Source of the DNA: Neisseria subflava
GTDB taxonomy: Bacteria; Pseudomonadota; Gammaproteobacteria; Burkholderiales; Neisseriaceae
NCBI RefSeq assembly: GCF_005221305.1
Contig: NZ_CP039887.1
Span: 1,054,001 to 1,118,000 of the forward strand
Reading direction: 5' to 3'
DNA length: 64,000 nt
The notes below the pieces were generated by a model. That model had not been told where the DNA came from. It saw only the letters and a list, made by a program, of their open reading frames with translations, and ran no database searches. Positions 1 to 7,463 of the stretch are shown here, piece after piece; the stretch's first letter is position 1; each line of letters starts with the position of its first letter. A program made the position numbers and the translations under genes.

Positions 1-143
1 AGTCAGTCATGGCTGTGTTCCTTTAAAGATTTATATTGGATGAATGTTAGGCGTAAGGATACACGCAGCTATCATCTTTGTATAGTTTTTTAATTGTTTA
101 ATTAATTGATAATAAAAGTTATTTTCAAATTTAAAATAACAAA

Positions 144-184
144 CAGGCCGTCTGAAACATAAGACTAAAGTTTCAGACGGCCTG
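144..184. terminator. DUS inverted-pair terminator
   Basis: Two inverted AG-type DUS copies form a stem of about 15 bp (CAGGCCGTCTGAAAC and its complement) just downstream of the AEC transporter stop, which reads leftwards. This is the usual Neisseria arrangement in which the uptake signal doubles as a transcription terminator. Confidence 0.8.
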
Positions 185-192
185 TCCTTTTC

Positions 193-1125
193 TTAAATAA
201 TCCAACGATATAACGCAATCATCACCGGCATGGTTACCACACAAAGCAAGGTTGTCAGCCCGTAAATCGCGCTGGCTTTTTGGGCATTTTTACCGTAAAC
301 AACCGCCATTTGGGTAACTGTCGAGGCGGCAGGCGAAGTCGTTGCCAAAAAGCTGATTAAAACAACCGTATCCGCATGCGCATCATGATGGGCAAAACCG
401 CAGACTTTAACGGCAAAAAGCAATAATACCGGAATCAAAATCAGCCTTAAAAAAGCAACGAGATAAAGCCTCGGTGTCCACATAATCGAGCGCAGCGGCA
501 AAGAAGCCAAAAGCATGCCCGCCACCAACATGGCAACCGGGCCAATCATGCTGCCTACCGTCGCCAAAGTATTATCAATAATATGCGGCAGCTTGATCTG
601 AAAGATAAACATCAGCAGCCCGACTAGCATGGATAAAATGTTGATATTAGTAAAAATGGTTTTCCAAGCCACATTGCCGCGGCCGCAAATCAACAGGCGC
701 AGATGCGTCCAAAATAAAAACGTCTGCACCATAATAAAACCGCTGGTGTAAATCACCCATTCCGCACCAAAGACCGACATTACCAAAGGGATAATCAGGT
801 TGCCCGAATTACTGTACACCGTCGTCGCGTGTTCGAGCGCATCGAGTTTGAACAATTGCTTAAACAACCTACCCAAAACAATCAACACCACATGGAAAAA
901 CACCGCCAGCATGACGGAAAGCTTCAGCCCTTCAATAATCTGCGGCGTATTGTCCATCTGAAAAGCGTGAATCATGACGGACGGGCTGATCAGGTAAAGC
1001 GCGATAACGGAGAGCGTGTAGCTGTTTTCCGATTTCAACAGCCCGGCTTTCACCAAGGCCACGCCCATCAAAACAATCAGCGTCAGCTCGGTAATTTTTC
1101 CGGCAAGCAGGAAAGAGGTTTCCAT
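193..1125 (-). CDS. AEC (auxin efflux carrier) family transporter
   Basis: This 310-residue, strongly hydrophobic protein has about ten predicted membrane segments in the arrangement of the Mem_trans/AEC family: five N-terminal helices, a polar central loop near residues 145-155, then five more helices. Family members export or take up small organic acids and other anions across the inner membrane, but the substrate cannot be read from sequence. The start is the ATG at 1123-1125, with only a weak upstream Shine-Dalgarno. It stands alone, convergent with nothing on its left, and is closed by the DUS terminator at 144-184. Family assignment is firm; substrate is unknown. Confidence 0.85.
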   Translation of the reverse strand: METSFLLAGKITELTLIVLMGVALVKAGLLKSENSYTLSVIALYLISPSVMIHAFQMDNTPQIIEGLKLSVMLAVFFHVVLIVLGRLFKQLFKLDALEHATTVYSNSGNLIIPLVMSVFGAEWVIYTSGFIMVQTFLFWTHLRLLICGRGNVAWKTIFTNINILSMLVGLLMFIFQIKLPHIIDNTLATVGSMIGPVAMLVAGMLLASLPLRSIMWTPRLYLVAFLRLILIPVLLLFAVKVCGFAHHDAHADTVVLISFLATTSPAASTVTQMAVVYGKNAQKASAIYGLTTLLCVVTMPVMIALYRWII

Positions 1126-1219
1126 AATAAAAAAAGCGACAAAAACGTTAATTTTACGCTTCTACCGCTTGGCATGCCAAATTCAGACGGCCTCAACATT
1201 CAAGGCCATCTGAAATTTT

Positions 1220-2551
1220 CTACCACAGATAGGTTACGCTGGCTCCACCGCCTGCACCACCCTTAGATGCGCCAACAGCCGAACCTTTCACCAGCCATTT
1301 GCCACTGGCGGATACTTTCGATACTCCGACAGCAAAACCGGCCTTTCCGCGCCAAACGCCGCTGCCAATGGATACCGCACCCTGTCCCGGCTGGTAAGCT
1401 TGTCCCAGATTACCCACCGCAATTGCAGCGGCAGAGCCGGCATCCGCACGGTCTTCCAGTTTTTTCATTTCTACGCGTGTTTCAGCTCGTATCTGATTGA
1501 TTTGAGCAGCCACCGCCGACTCTTTTTGCTGACTGTCGGCCCGCCATCTTTCCGCAAGCCTTTTAACCTGAGCCACATTTACCGCATCCGTATCCTGAGT
1601 ACCGGCAGCCACATGGGTAATTTGACGGCTGTCCTTTTCATTGCCAACCGAAACCGCGCCCAATGTCGATTTCCATGCCGTTTCTTCAGATTGACTTGCC
1701 GACTGTGTCGCAAAATCATAGCCTGCCTGCCCTGCAGCCGAATCTGCGATGCTTTGCGCACCCAGAGCCACTGCTTTCTCGGCTTTACCTTTGGCTTGGA
1801 AACCGAGTGCCAAAGATTTCTCTTCCAAAGCCGATGCGCCACCGCCGACTGCGGTACCACCTTCTTTACGCACGCTGGAGCTGGTACCGACAGCCAGACC
1901 GTTCAAGGCCGTGGCGGAAGACTCTACACCCAAAGCCACACTGTTTACGGCATTCGATACCGCACGCGTACCGACTGCCACTGCTTGATAACCTTCTGCT
2001 TCAGCAGCCGATGCTAGTGCAAGTGATTGAGTTCCACGTGCTTTAGCTCGATCACCTAAGGCCGTTGCACTGAGCGCATCCGCCTCACTATCTCTGCCGA
2101 TAGCTACTGCATCAATATTACTTGCCTGCGCGCCATTACCTACCGCAACGGCACGCAAAGCCGAAGCCTTGGACAGCAGGCCAACTGCAACAGATTGACC
2201 GCCAGAAGCAGCTGCTGCGCCACCGACTGCTACATCATTTGTTCCCTTGGCATGGGCCCGAAAGCCAACCGCCACCGACCGCAATGCCTCCGCCTTGGAT
2301 TCGCCACCCAAAGCAGTTGCGCTTAAACCGGAAGCGGCAGAATCATAACCCAAAGCAGCCGCCTTATAGCCACCTGCTTTAGCCTTGTCGCCAACTGCAG
2401 CGGCATTTTCGCCCGATACGGATTCTTTACCGACAGCCAAAGAACCCGTCTTGTGCATGGTTCCAGCAACGATACCTCCGTCCGCATACGCAGTACCGAA
2501 AAAAAGCGCTAAAGCCAAACACAAAGGACTGAGCGATACATTCAGTTTCAT
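1220..2551 (-). CDS. YadA-like trimeric autotransporter adhesin
   Basis: The 443-residue product starts with a signal peptide ending near TAYADG. It continues as about sixteen 14-residue head repeats of the YadA type (pattern G-x-x-A/S-x-A-x-x-x-x-A/S-V/T-A-V/L, roughly residues 50-280). A neck motif (DAVNVAQVK) and a short coiled-coil stalk of about 40 residues follow, then the C-terminal YadA anchor ending in aromatic Trp. Such proteins trimerise in the outer membrane and bind host surfaces. I chose the ATG at 2551 because the GGAG ribosome site lies inside the codons after the upstream ATG at 2566. The stalk is unusually short relative to the head. The AT-rich 290-base region upstream presumably holds the promoter. 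Confidence 0.9.
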   Translation of the reverse strand: MKLNVSLSPLCLALALFFGTAYADGGIVAGTMHKTGSLAVGKESVSGENAAAVGDKAKAGGYKAAALGYDSAASGLSATALGGESKAEALRSVAVGFRAHAKGTNDVAVGGAAAASGGQSVAVGLLSKASALRAVAVGNGAQASNIDAVAIGRDSEADALSATALGDRAKARGTQSLALASAAEAEGYQAVAVGTRAVSNAVNSVALGVESSATALNGLAVGTSSSVRKEGGTAVGGGASALEEKSLALGFQAKGKAEKAVALGAQSIADSAAGQAGYDFATQSASQSEETAWKSTLGAVSVGNEKDSRQITHVAAGTQDTDAVNVAQVKRLAERWRADSQQKESAVAAQINQIRAETRVEMKKLEDRADAGSAAAIAVGNLGQAYQPGQGAVSIGSGVWRGKAGFAVGVSKVSASGKWLVKGSAVGASKGGAGGGASVTYLW

Positions 2552-2823
2552 CTTTATATTCTCCATTTTTTAAATATTAAAAATATCCCATTCAATCATA
2601 TTAATACTTTTGAACTAGTTATATTGTATATATTTTTATTCTCATATTAAATAATTCGGATAAATATTTTGATTTATGTCATAAATTTCAAACATCCTGG
2701 CAAATGTTCTTGGCCATCTTTCTAAACAGCCATCAGTTTCAGACGGCCTGAAGCCTTTTTCCAACAACCCGACATAATTTGCCCTATCGCAAAGCAAATC
2801 AATATAAATCTGTCCGTATATCC

Positions 2824-2859
2824 GCTATAATCAGCCATTTTCTTTAAACAGGAAACATC
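2824..2859 (+). promoter_or_regulatory. Candidate -10 box and ribosome site for the OlsB-like gene
   Basis: TATAAT at 2826-2831 lies 28 bases before the ATG at 2860, and an AGGAAA ribosome site sits at about 2850-2855. No convincing -35 hexamer is visible at the usual spacing, so the promoter call rests on the -10 element alone. Confidence 0.45.
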
Positions 2860-3609
2860 ATGTCCCCCAGCCGTTTCAATCAAACGGGCCCTAAAATCGG
2901 CCTGAGCGTACGCCTTGCAGAAACCCAAGCTGAAATCGAAGCCGCCCAAAGATTGCGCTATCAGGTTTTTGCCCAAGAGTTGGGGGCGGAAATCGAAAGC
3001 GATGACGGCCGCGATGTCGATCCTTATGATGAACATTGCCACCATCTGCTCGCCTTCGACGATGCAACCGGCGAAGTTATCGGCTGCTACCGCCTGATTA
3101 CCGAAGAAACCTCGAAAAAAGTCGGCGGCTGGTACAGCGAGCATGAATTCGACCTTGAGCCTTTGAAAGACATTCTGCCGCAAACCGTCGAACTCGGTCG
3201 CGCCTGTACCCACCCGGACTACCGCAACGGCGGCTTGGTCATGCTGTTGTGGACCGGTTTGGTCAAATTCATGAAAGACGAAAACCTGCGCTTTATGATT
3301 GGTTGCGGCAGTATCGAAATGCGCGACGGCGGCAACGATGCGGCGGGCCTGTATCATGCTTTGAAAGACAAATACCTCGCTCCGGAACAATGGCGCGTCA
3401 AACCACTCAACCCGCTCAAATGGGACAGCATCACGCCGTCTGAAAATCCGCCTGTACCCGCACTGATCAAAGGCTATCTCAAAGCAGGCGCGTGGTTTTG
3501 CGGCGAGCCTTGCGTCGATGAAGCATTCAACTGCGCGGATGTGCTGATCATGATGGACATCACGAAACTGAGCGACCGCTATCTGCAAAAATTCGCCCCC
3601 CGCCCATAA
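2860..3609 (+). CDS. OlsB-like N-acyltransferase (GNAT fold)
   Basis: This 249-residue protein matches the family of OlsB ornithine N-acyltransferases and related haemolysin-like acyltransferases. Visible signatures are the RLAETQAEIEAAQRLRYQVF start, a D-P-Y-D-E-H-C-H-H-L segment near residue 67, and V-E-L-G-R-A-C-T-H-P-D-Y-R near residue 110. In characterised bacteria OlsB transfers a 3-hydroxyacyl chain from ACP to ornithine, the first step of ornithine-lipid synthesis. The next gene is a PlsC/OlsA-type O-acyltransferase, the partner expected for the second step, although a DUS terminator separates them. That this species makes ornithine lipid is inference; the enzyme could use another amine. 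Confidence 0.75.
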   Translation: MSPSRFNQTGPKIGLSVRLAETQAEIEAAQRLRYQVFAQELGAEIESDDGRDVDPYDEHCHHLLAFDDATGEVIGCYRLITEETSKKVGGWYSEHEFDLEPLKDILPQTVELGRACTHPDYRNGGLVMLLWTGLVKFMKDENLRFMIGCGSIEMRDGGNDAAGLYHALKDKYLAPEQWRVKPLNPLKWDSITPSENPPVPALIKGYLKAGAWFCGEPCVDEAFNCADVLIMMDITKLSDRYLQKFAPRP

Positions 3610-3622
3610 ACGTCAGGGCACA

Positions 3623-3664
3623 CAGGCCGTCTGAAAGTGCGAGCCCAGCCTTTCAGACGGCCTG
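3623..3664. terminator. DUS inverted-pair terminator
   Basis: Inverted AG-DUS copies (CAGGCCGTCTGAAAG with its complement) form a hairpin between the OlsB-like and PlsC-like genes. It also argues against the in-frame ATG at 3637 as the start of the next gene, since that codon falls inside the hairpin. Confidence 0.75.
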
Positions 3665-3714
3665 AAACGATTCAAACCCACACGCCCGACACACACAAAC
3701 ACTCCCCCTTTGAC

Positions 3715-4464
3715 ATGACTGCCAAACTACGCTTCGCCTTCCGTCTTCTCTGTATTGCCGGCTGCCTTTTGTACGGCATGGCCGAAATGTTTTTTCTGTT
3801 TCCCTTTTACAGCAGCAAACGCAAACTGCGCGCAATCCAATTATGGTCGCTGCGCGTGCTTGCTTCCTGCGGCATGAAACTGCAAACCTTCGGCACGCCG
3901 CCGCAAGAAGGCCGCGGCCAAATGCTTATCAGCAACCATATTTCATGGTTGGACATTATGGCGGTCAACGGCGCTTTTCCCGGCCGCTTTGTGGCTAAAG
4001 ACGATGTGGCCAAATGGCCGGTGGTCGGTTATCTCGCCACACAGGCGCAAACGGTTTACGTCTCGCGCAACCGCGGCATCAAAGGCAATTCCGCCAAAAT
4101 CGCCGGCGTAACTGAAGCACTGAAAAACGGCGATACCGTCACCATTTTCCCCGAAGGCACCAGTACCGAAGGCCGTGAAATCCTGCCGTTCAAACCCAGC
4201 TTTTTTCAGACGGCCTATGATGCAGGCGTACCGATTATTCCAGCACTCTGCCGCTATCCGAATCCGGACGGCAGCAGCCCCAATCCGCACACTGCCTACT
4301 ACGGCGACATCAGCCTCTGGCAATCCATCTGCATGGTCATCAGCCAGCCTTCCAGCACGGTCGAGCTGCATTTCCTCGATCCGATTGAAGCGGGAGAAGA
4401 CCGCTACGCTACTGCGCTTCACATACACGCCCTGTTGAGCGAAAAGCAAAAACAGTTGGGCTAA
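3715..4464 (+). CDS. 1-acyl-glycerol-3-phosphate acyltransferase family (PlsC/OlsA type)
   Basis: The 249-residue product has an N-terminal membrane helix (residues about 8-30) and the classic PlsC motifs: N-H-I-S-W-L-D (the HX4D catalytic block, about residue 80) and F-P-E-G-T-S (acceptor site, about residue 147). These enzymes acylate lysophospholipids, lysophosphatidate or lyso-ornithine lipid at the inner membrane. The ATG at 3715 is preferred because the longer open frame would start inside a terminator hairpin. A DUS core lies in the coding sequence near 4206. The preceding OlsB-like gene makes an OlsA role possible, but a general PlsC or NlaB-like role is equally compatible. Confidence 0.85.
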   Translation: MTAKLRFAFRLLCIAGCLLYGMAEMFFLFPFYSSKRKLRAIQLWSLRVLASCGMKLQTFGTPPQEGRGQMLISNHISWLDIMAVNGAFPGRFVAKDDVAKWPVVGYLATQAQTVYVSRNRGIKGNSAKIAGVTEALKNGDTVTIFPEGTSTEGREILPFKPSFFQTAYDAGVPIIPALCRYPNPDGSSPNPHTAYYGDISLWQSICMVISQPSSTVELHFLDPIEAGEDRYATALHIHALLSEKQKQLG

Positions 4465-4466
4465 TC

Positions 4467-4500
4467 AAAAAAGGCCGTCTGAATGTTCAGACGGCCTTTT
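4467..4500. terminator. DUS inverted-pair terminator, bidirectional
   Basis: AAAAAAGGCCGTCTGAA and its complement flank a two-base loop and end in T runs on both strands. It separates the convergent acyltransferase and gloA genes and can serve both. Confidence 0.85.
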
Positions 4501-4515
4501 CCATTATCTTATGTC

Positions 4516-4929
4516 TTAAGATGAATATTGTACCGAATCGCTACCGCTTTTCTTTTGAATAAATTCAATTTTGTAGCCGTCCGGATCTTCGACAAACGCA
4601 ATCACAGTCGTGCCGTGTTTCATCGGGCCGGCTTCGCGTACCACTTTGCCGCCCATTTCTTTGACACGTTCGCACGCGGCGTAAGCATCATCAACTTCAA
4701 TCGCGATGTGGCCGTAAGCATCGCCTAAATCGTAAGATTCGGTATCCCAGTTGTGGGTCAGTTCCAAAACAGTATGGTCCGCCTCATCTCCATAACCGAC
4801 AAAAGCCAAAGTAAAACGGCCTTCAGGATAATCACGGCGGCGCAGCAGTTGCATGTTCAATACGTTTTGATAGAAATCCAAAGAGCGTTCGAGATTGCCG
4901 ACACGCAACATAGTATGAAGCAAGCGCAT
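4516..4929 (-). CDS. gloA: Lactoylglutathione lyase (glyoxalase I)
   Basis: This 137-residue enzyme isomerises the hemithioacetal of methylglyoxal and glutathione to S-lactoylglutathione in the cytoplasm. The four metal ligands of bacterial nickel-type glyoxalase I are all present at the E. coli numbering: His5, Glu56, His74 and Glu122. Length matches the short bacterial enzymes. It is a single gene, with a TATAAT-like box on the minus strand at about 4965-4970 upstream of the ATG and the shared DUS terminator downstream. No oddities seen. Confidence 0.95.
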   Translation of the reverse strand: MRLLHTMLRVGNLERSLDFYQNVLNMQLLRRRDYPEGRFTLAFVGYGDEADHTVLELTHNWDTESYDLGDAYGHIAIEVDDAYAACERVKEMGGKVVREAGPMKHGTTVIAFVEDPDGYKIEFIQKKSGSDSVQYSS

Positions 4930-5096
4930 GATTTTGTTCCTTTCTGAATTATGTTTGGTTATGGATTATAACATATCGGGCATTTACCCTCCTCAACTTA
5001 GAAAATGCCGATACTTAAACCATGTAAAAATGAAGCGTCTCCCCTATCGCTATTTGAATTTAATTTATTAACAAGCACACCGACTGACTAAATTGC

Positions 5097-5102
5097 TATA
5101 AT
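5097..5102 (+). promoter_or_regulatory. Candidate -10 box for the downstream unknown gene
   Basis: TATAAT lies 33 bases before the ATG at 5136 in otherwise AT-rich DNA. No clear -35 element is visible, so this is a weak promoter call. Confidence 0.4.
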
Positions 5103-5135
5103 CGCCACACTTACAACACAACACTTCAAACCGTC

Positions 5136-6236
5136 ATGAAAACCTTTGTTCTTCCAGATACCCGCCCTTATCCGCAGAGCCCTATCAAAAACTACCTTCT
5201 GCTCAATGCCTATCAACTGGCGCACAACTCCTCCTCCGCATCACGCAAGCTCTCGGCCAGCCAACTGCAAACCGAAATCCGCACCATGCTCAGCCAAAAC
5301 CATTACATCAACCTTTCATTGGCGATGACCATGGCGCCCGATGTTGGTACTTACACCAGCCTGATTCAAAGCGTGGGCGAAGTCTTAAAAGCAGAAAATG
5401 ATAACGAAGCCCAATGGTTTGCCCTGCCTGTCGTTTTGGTCGCCGGTTGCAAAAAAGAACAAACCCTGCCGCTCACGCTACCTACCGAAGCCCTCTTTTC
5501 CTGCCTGCAAAACTACCCTAATCTGCGCACCCTCACGCAAAACACACAATGGCTGCCTTACCTCGTCCAATCTACCGACTTGAGCAGCGTTACCCCGGGC
5601 GAGTGGTTCCAAGCCAAGCAAAACGATGAAGCGGCAGGCGCATTCCTGCAAAAATTCGAATACAAACCATTGACGCTGCCCGAAGGTCAATCCGTCCATG
5701 TGGTTTACGCGCTGGGCTACGGCAATAAAGACATTCAGACGGCCTTGGGTCTCAACCTGCAACAGGCAGGTCTGCCATTGATGCAGGTTTGGCAAGAGCA
5801 TCTCGCCCTCGACGGCGTTACCCTCTTTACCAACCCACTCTCGCCCAATACGCCGCTTAACGCGCTTACCGACGGCAGCCACACCCGCCAACGCATGGCC
5901 ATGGATGTTTTTGCCACCAACGCCATCCGCGCTATCCGTATGCAAAGCCCGCGTGTCGGCGTTGTTGCCGCAGCAAAAGCGGATGGCAAGCTCCAGTTCA
6001 GCTTCAACGCGACAGACAGCGCGTTTGAAATCGTTCCGCAGACCTTCACATGGGAGCTGGCCTCAACCGACAATATCGCCATCGTTCAGCAAAACTTCCT
6101 CGACCTGATGGCCGAATGCCGAATCGAGCACCTCTACCTGCTGCACAATCCATTGGGCGAAAACGAGAACATCCCTACTTATGCCCAAGCGTTAAAACTG
6201 GAAGGCCACAATCCTTTCTTCAGCCATGTAAACTAA
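5136..6236 (+). CDS. Conserved-looking hypothetical protein, function unknown
   Basis: I do not recognise this 366-residue protein. It has no signal peptide or obvious membrane helix, so it is probably cytoplasmic. The composition is rich in Gln, Leu, Ala and Thr with normal codon use for the window, and a DUS core (near 5733) is embedded in frame, all of which indicate a long-resident gene. The N-terminal part reads like a helical domain (residues 30-80). It is transcribed alone, from a TATAAT at 5097 to a strong hairpin at 6242-6290. No catalytic motif could be picked out by eye. Confidence 0.8.
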   Translation: MKTFVLPDTRPYPQSPIKNYLLLNAYQLAHNSSSASRKLSASQLQTEIRTMLSQNHYINLSLAMTMAPDVGTYTSLIQSVGEVLKAENDNEAQWFALPVVLVAGCKKEQTLPLTLPTEALFSCLQNYPNLRTLTQNTQWLPYLVQSTDLSSVTPGEWFQAKQNDEAAGAFLQKFEYKPLTLPEGQSVHVVYALGYGNKDIQTALGLNLQQAGLPLMQVWQEHLALDGVTLFTNPLSPNTPLNALTDGSHTRQRMAMDVFATNAIRAIRMQSPRVGVVAAAKADGKLQFSFNATDSAFEIVPQTFTWELASTDNIAIVQQNFLDLMAECRIEHLYLLHNPLGENENIPTYAQALKLEGHNPFFSHVN

Positions 6237-6241
6237 ATTGA

Positions 6242-6294
6242 AAATGCAACACGCCAAGGCCGTCTGAAAACGGTTTAGCGTGTTGCATTTATTT
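6242..6294 (+). terminator. Terminator with a DUS in its loop
   Basis: AAATGCAACACGC (6242-6254) pairs perfectly with GCGTGTTGCATTT (6278-6290), a 13-bp stem followed by a T-rich tail. The single AG-DUS sits in the 23-base loop rather than forming the stem, unlike the usual DUS-pair terminators in this window. Confidence 0.8.
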
Positions 6295-6322
6295 TCAAAC
6301 CTTACCGCTCATTTTCACGCAT

Positions 6323-6787
6323 ATGAAAACCCACAAAATCCTTTTCGTCTGCCTCGGCAACATCTGCCGCTCCCCCATGGCCGAATACGTCCTGCGCCAT
6401 CGGGCCCGCGAAGCAGGCATGGGCAATGCCATCATTACAGCCAGCGCAGGCACATCAGGCTGGCACGACGGAGAAGACATGCACGAAGGCACGCGCCGCG
6501 CACTCAAGCAACACGGCATCGACCCGTCAGGCTTTACCAGCAGCAAAATCAAACCCAGCGATGCCGAACATTTCGACTACATCATCGTGATGGACGACAA
6601 CAACCTCAGAGAAACTGAAAAACAGCTCGGTTTCCACCCCGGCAAAATCTTCAAACTGACCGACCTTATCCCCGATTCAGGTTACAACCACGTTCCCGAT
6701 CCATGGTACACAGGCGACTTTGACGAAACCTACCGTCTGGTCGATGCCGGCAGTTTGGCCTTGTTGGAAAAATTAAAACAGGCTTAA
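6323..6787 (+). CDS. Low-molecular-weight protein-tyrosine phosphatase
   Basis: The 154-residue protein has the P-loop C-L-G-N-I-C-R-S (CX5R signature; the nucleophilic Cys starts the loop near residue 10) and the D-P-W-Y general-acid loop near residue 127, both hallmarks of LMW-PTPs. Such enzymes dephosphorylate protein tyrosines or small phosphoesters in the cytoplasm. No tyrosine kinase or capsule export gene is adjacent, so the substrate is open. It is monocistronic, ending at the long DUS hairpin at 6804-6868. Confidence 0.92.
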   Translation: MKTHKILFVCLGNICRSPMAEYVLRHRAREAGMGNAIITASAGTSGWHDGEDMHEGTRRALKQHGIDPSGFTSSKIKPSDAEHFDYIIVMDDNNLRETEKQLGFHPGKIFKLTDLIPDSGYNHVPDPWYTGDFDETYRLVDAGSLALLEKLKQA

Positions 6788-6803
6788 ACCGGCTTTAACA
6801 ATA

Positions 6804-6868
6804 AAAAGCCGTCTGAACAGGTATCCGCAAAAGCCATGCTTTCGTGATTACCTGTTCAGACGGCCTTT
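6804..6868. terminator. Extended DUS hairpin terminator
   Basis: GCCGTCTGAACAGGTA (6808-6823) and its exact complement (6849-6864) give a 16-bp perfect stem extending beyond the DUS core, with A and T runs outside. It serves the convergent phosphatase and metW genes. Confidence 0.85.
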
Positions 6869-6881
6869 ATTGATTACCGCA

Positions 6882-7463
6882 TTAACCTACACGATAAAAC
6901 GCCAGGCTCCCCAATAAATTCGGCAGATGTTTAATCTGTTTATTGCCGGTCATGACAGCACGTTCCAGCACACGGATTTTGTTTTTGGCGCACAGCAAAT
7001 CAAAGTCTTTAAGGGTACACCAATGGATATTGGGCGTATCGTACCAATGATACGGCATCCGCTCAGAAACCGGCATATGGCCGCCGATGGCGATTTGAAA
7101 GCGGTTGCGCCAGTAGCCGAAGTTAGGGAAGCTGACAATGGCCTGCTTGGCCACGCGCATCAGGCAGCGTAGGATTTTTTCCGTATTCTGCATCGCCTGA
7201 ATGGTTTGGCTCAAAACAATCACATCAAAACTTTGATCGCCAAACGCCACCAAACCTTCTTCCAAATCGGCTTGAATGACGTTCACGCCGCGGGATATAG
7301 CGGCAATCACGCTGTCGGTATCGATTTCAACGCCGTAGCCGGTGCAATTTTTATGTTCCACCAACGCGGCCAACAGTTCGCCGTCGCCGCAGCCTAAATC
7401 GAGTACGCGGCTGCCTTCGGGTATCCAATCGTAAATGAGTTGCAAATCGTCGCGCAGATTCAT
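6882..7463 (-). CDS. metW: Methionine biosynthesis protein MetW
   Basis: This 193-residue SAM-methyltransferase-fold protein has the motif V-L-D-L-G-C-G-D-G-E (residues about 19-28). MetW accompanies MetX in many proteobacteria and is needed for efficient homoserine acylation in some of them. Its ATG overlaps the metX stop by four bases (ATGA), so the two are translationally coupled, as in other genomes where they form an operon. No separate promoter is visible. Confidence 0.93.
   Translation of the reverse strand: MNLRDDLQLIYDWIPEGSRVLDLGCGDGELLAALVEHKNCTGYGVEIDTDSVIAAISRGVNVIQADLEEGLVAFGDQSFDVIVLSQTIQAMQNTEKILRCLMRVAKQAIVSFPNFGYWRNRFQIAIGGHMPVSERMPYHWYDTPNIHWCTLKDFDLLCAKNKIRVLERAVMTGNKQIKHLPNLLGSLAFYRVG

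Noticed and set aside
1..143. Search for a gene or promoter at the extreme left end
   Set aside because: AT-rich DNA without an open frame; probably the upstream region of a gene outside the window, but nothing can be supported.
2722..3588. 288-codon open frame on the minus strand opposite the OlsB-like gene
   Set aside because: It lies entirely antisense to a gene with clear family motifs, and its composition (Phe, Ala and Val rich with no motif) is that of a shadow frame.
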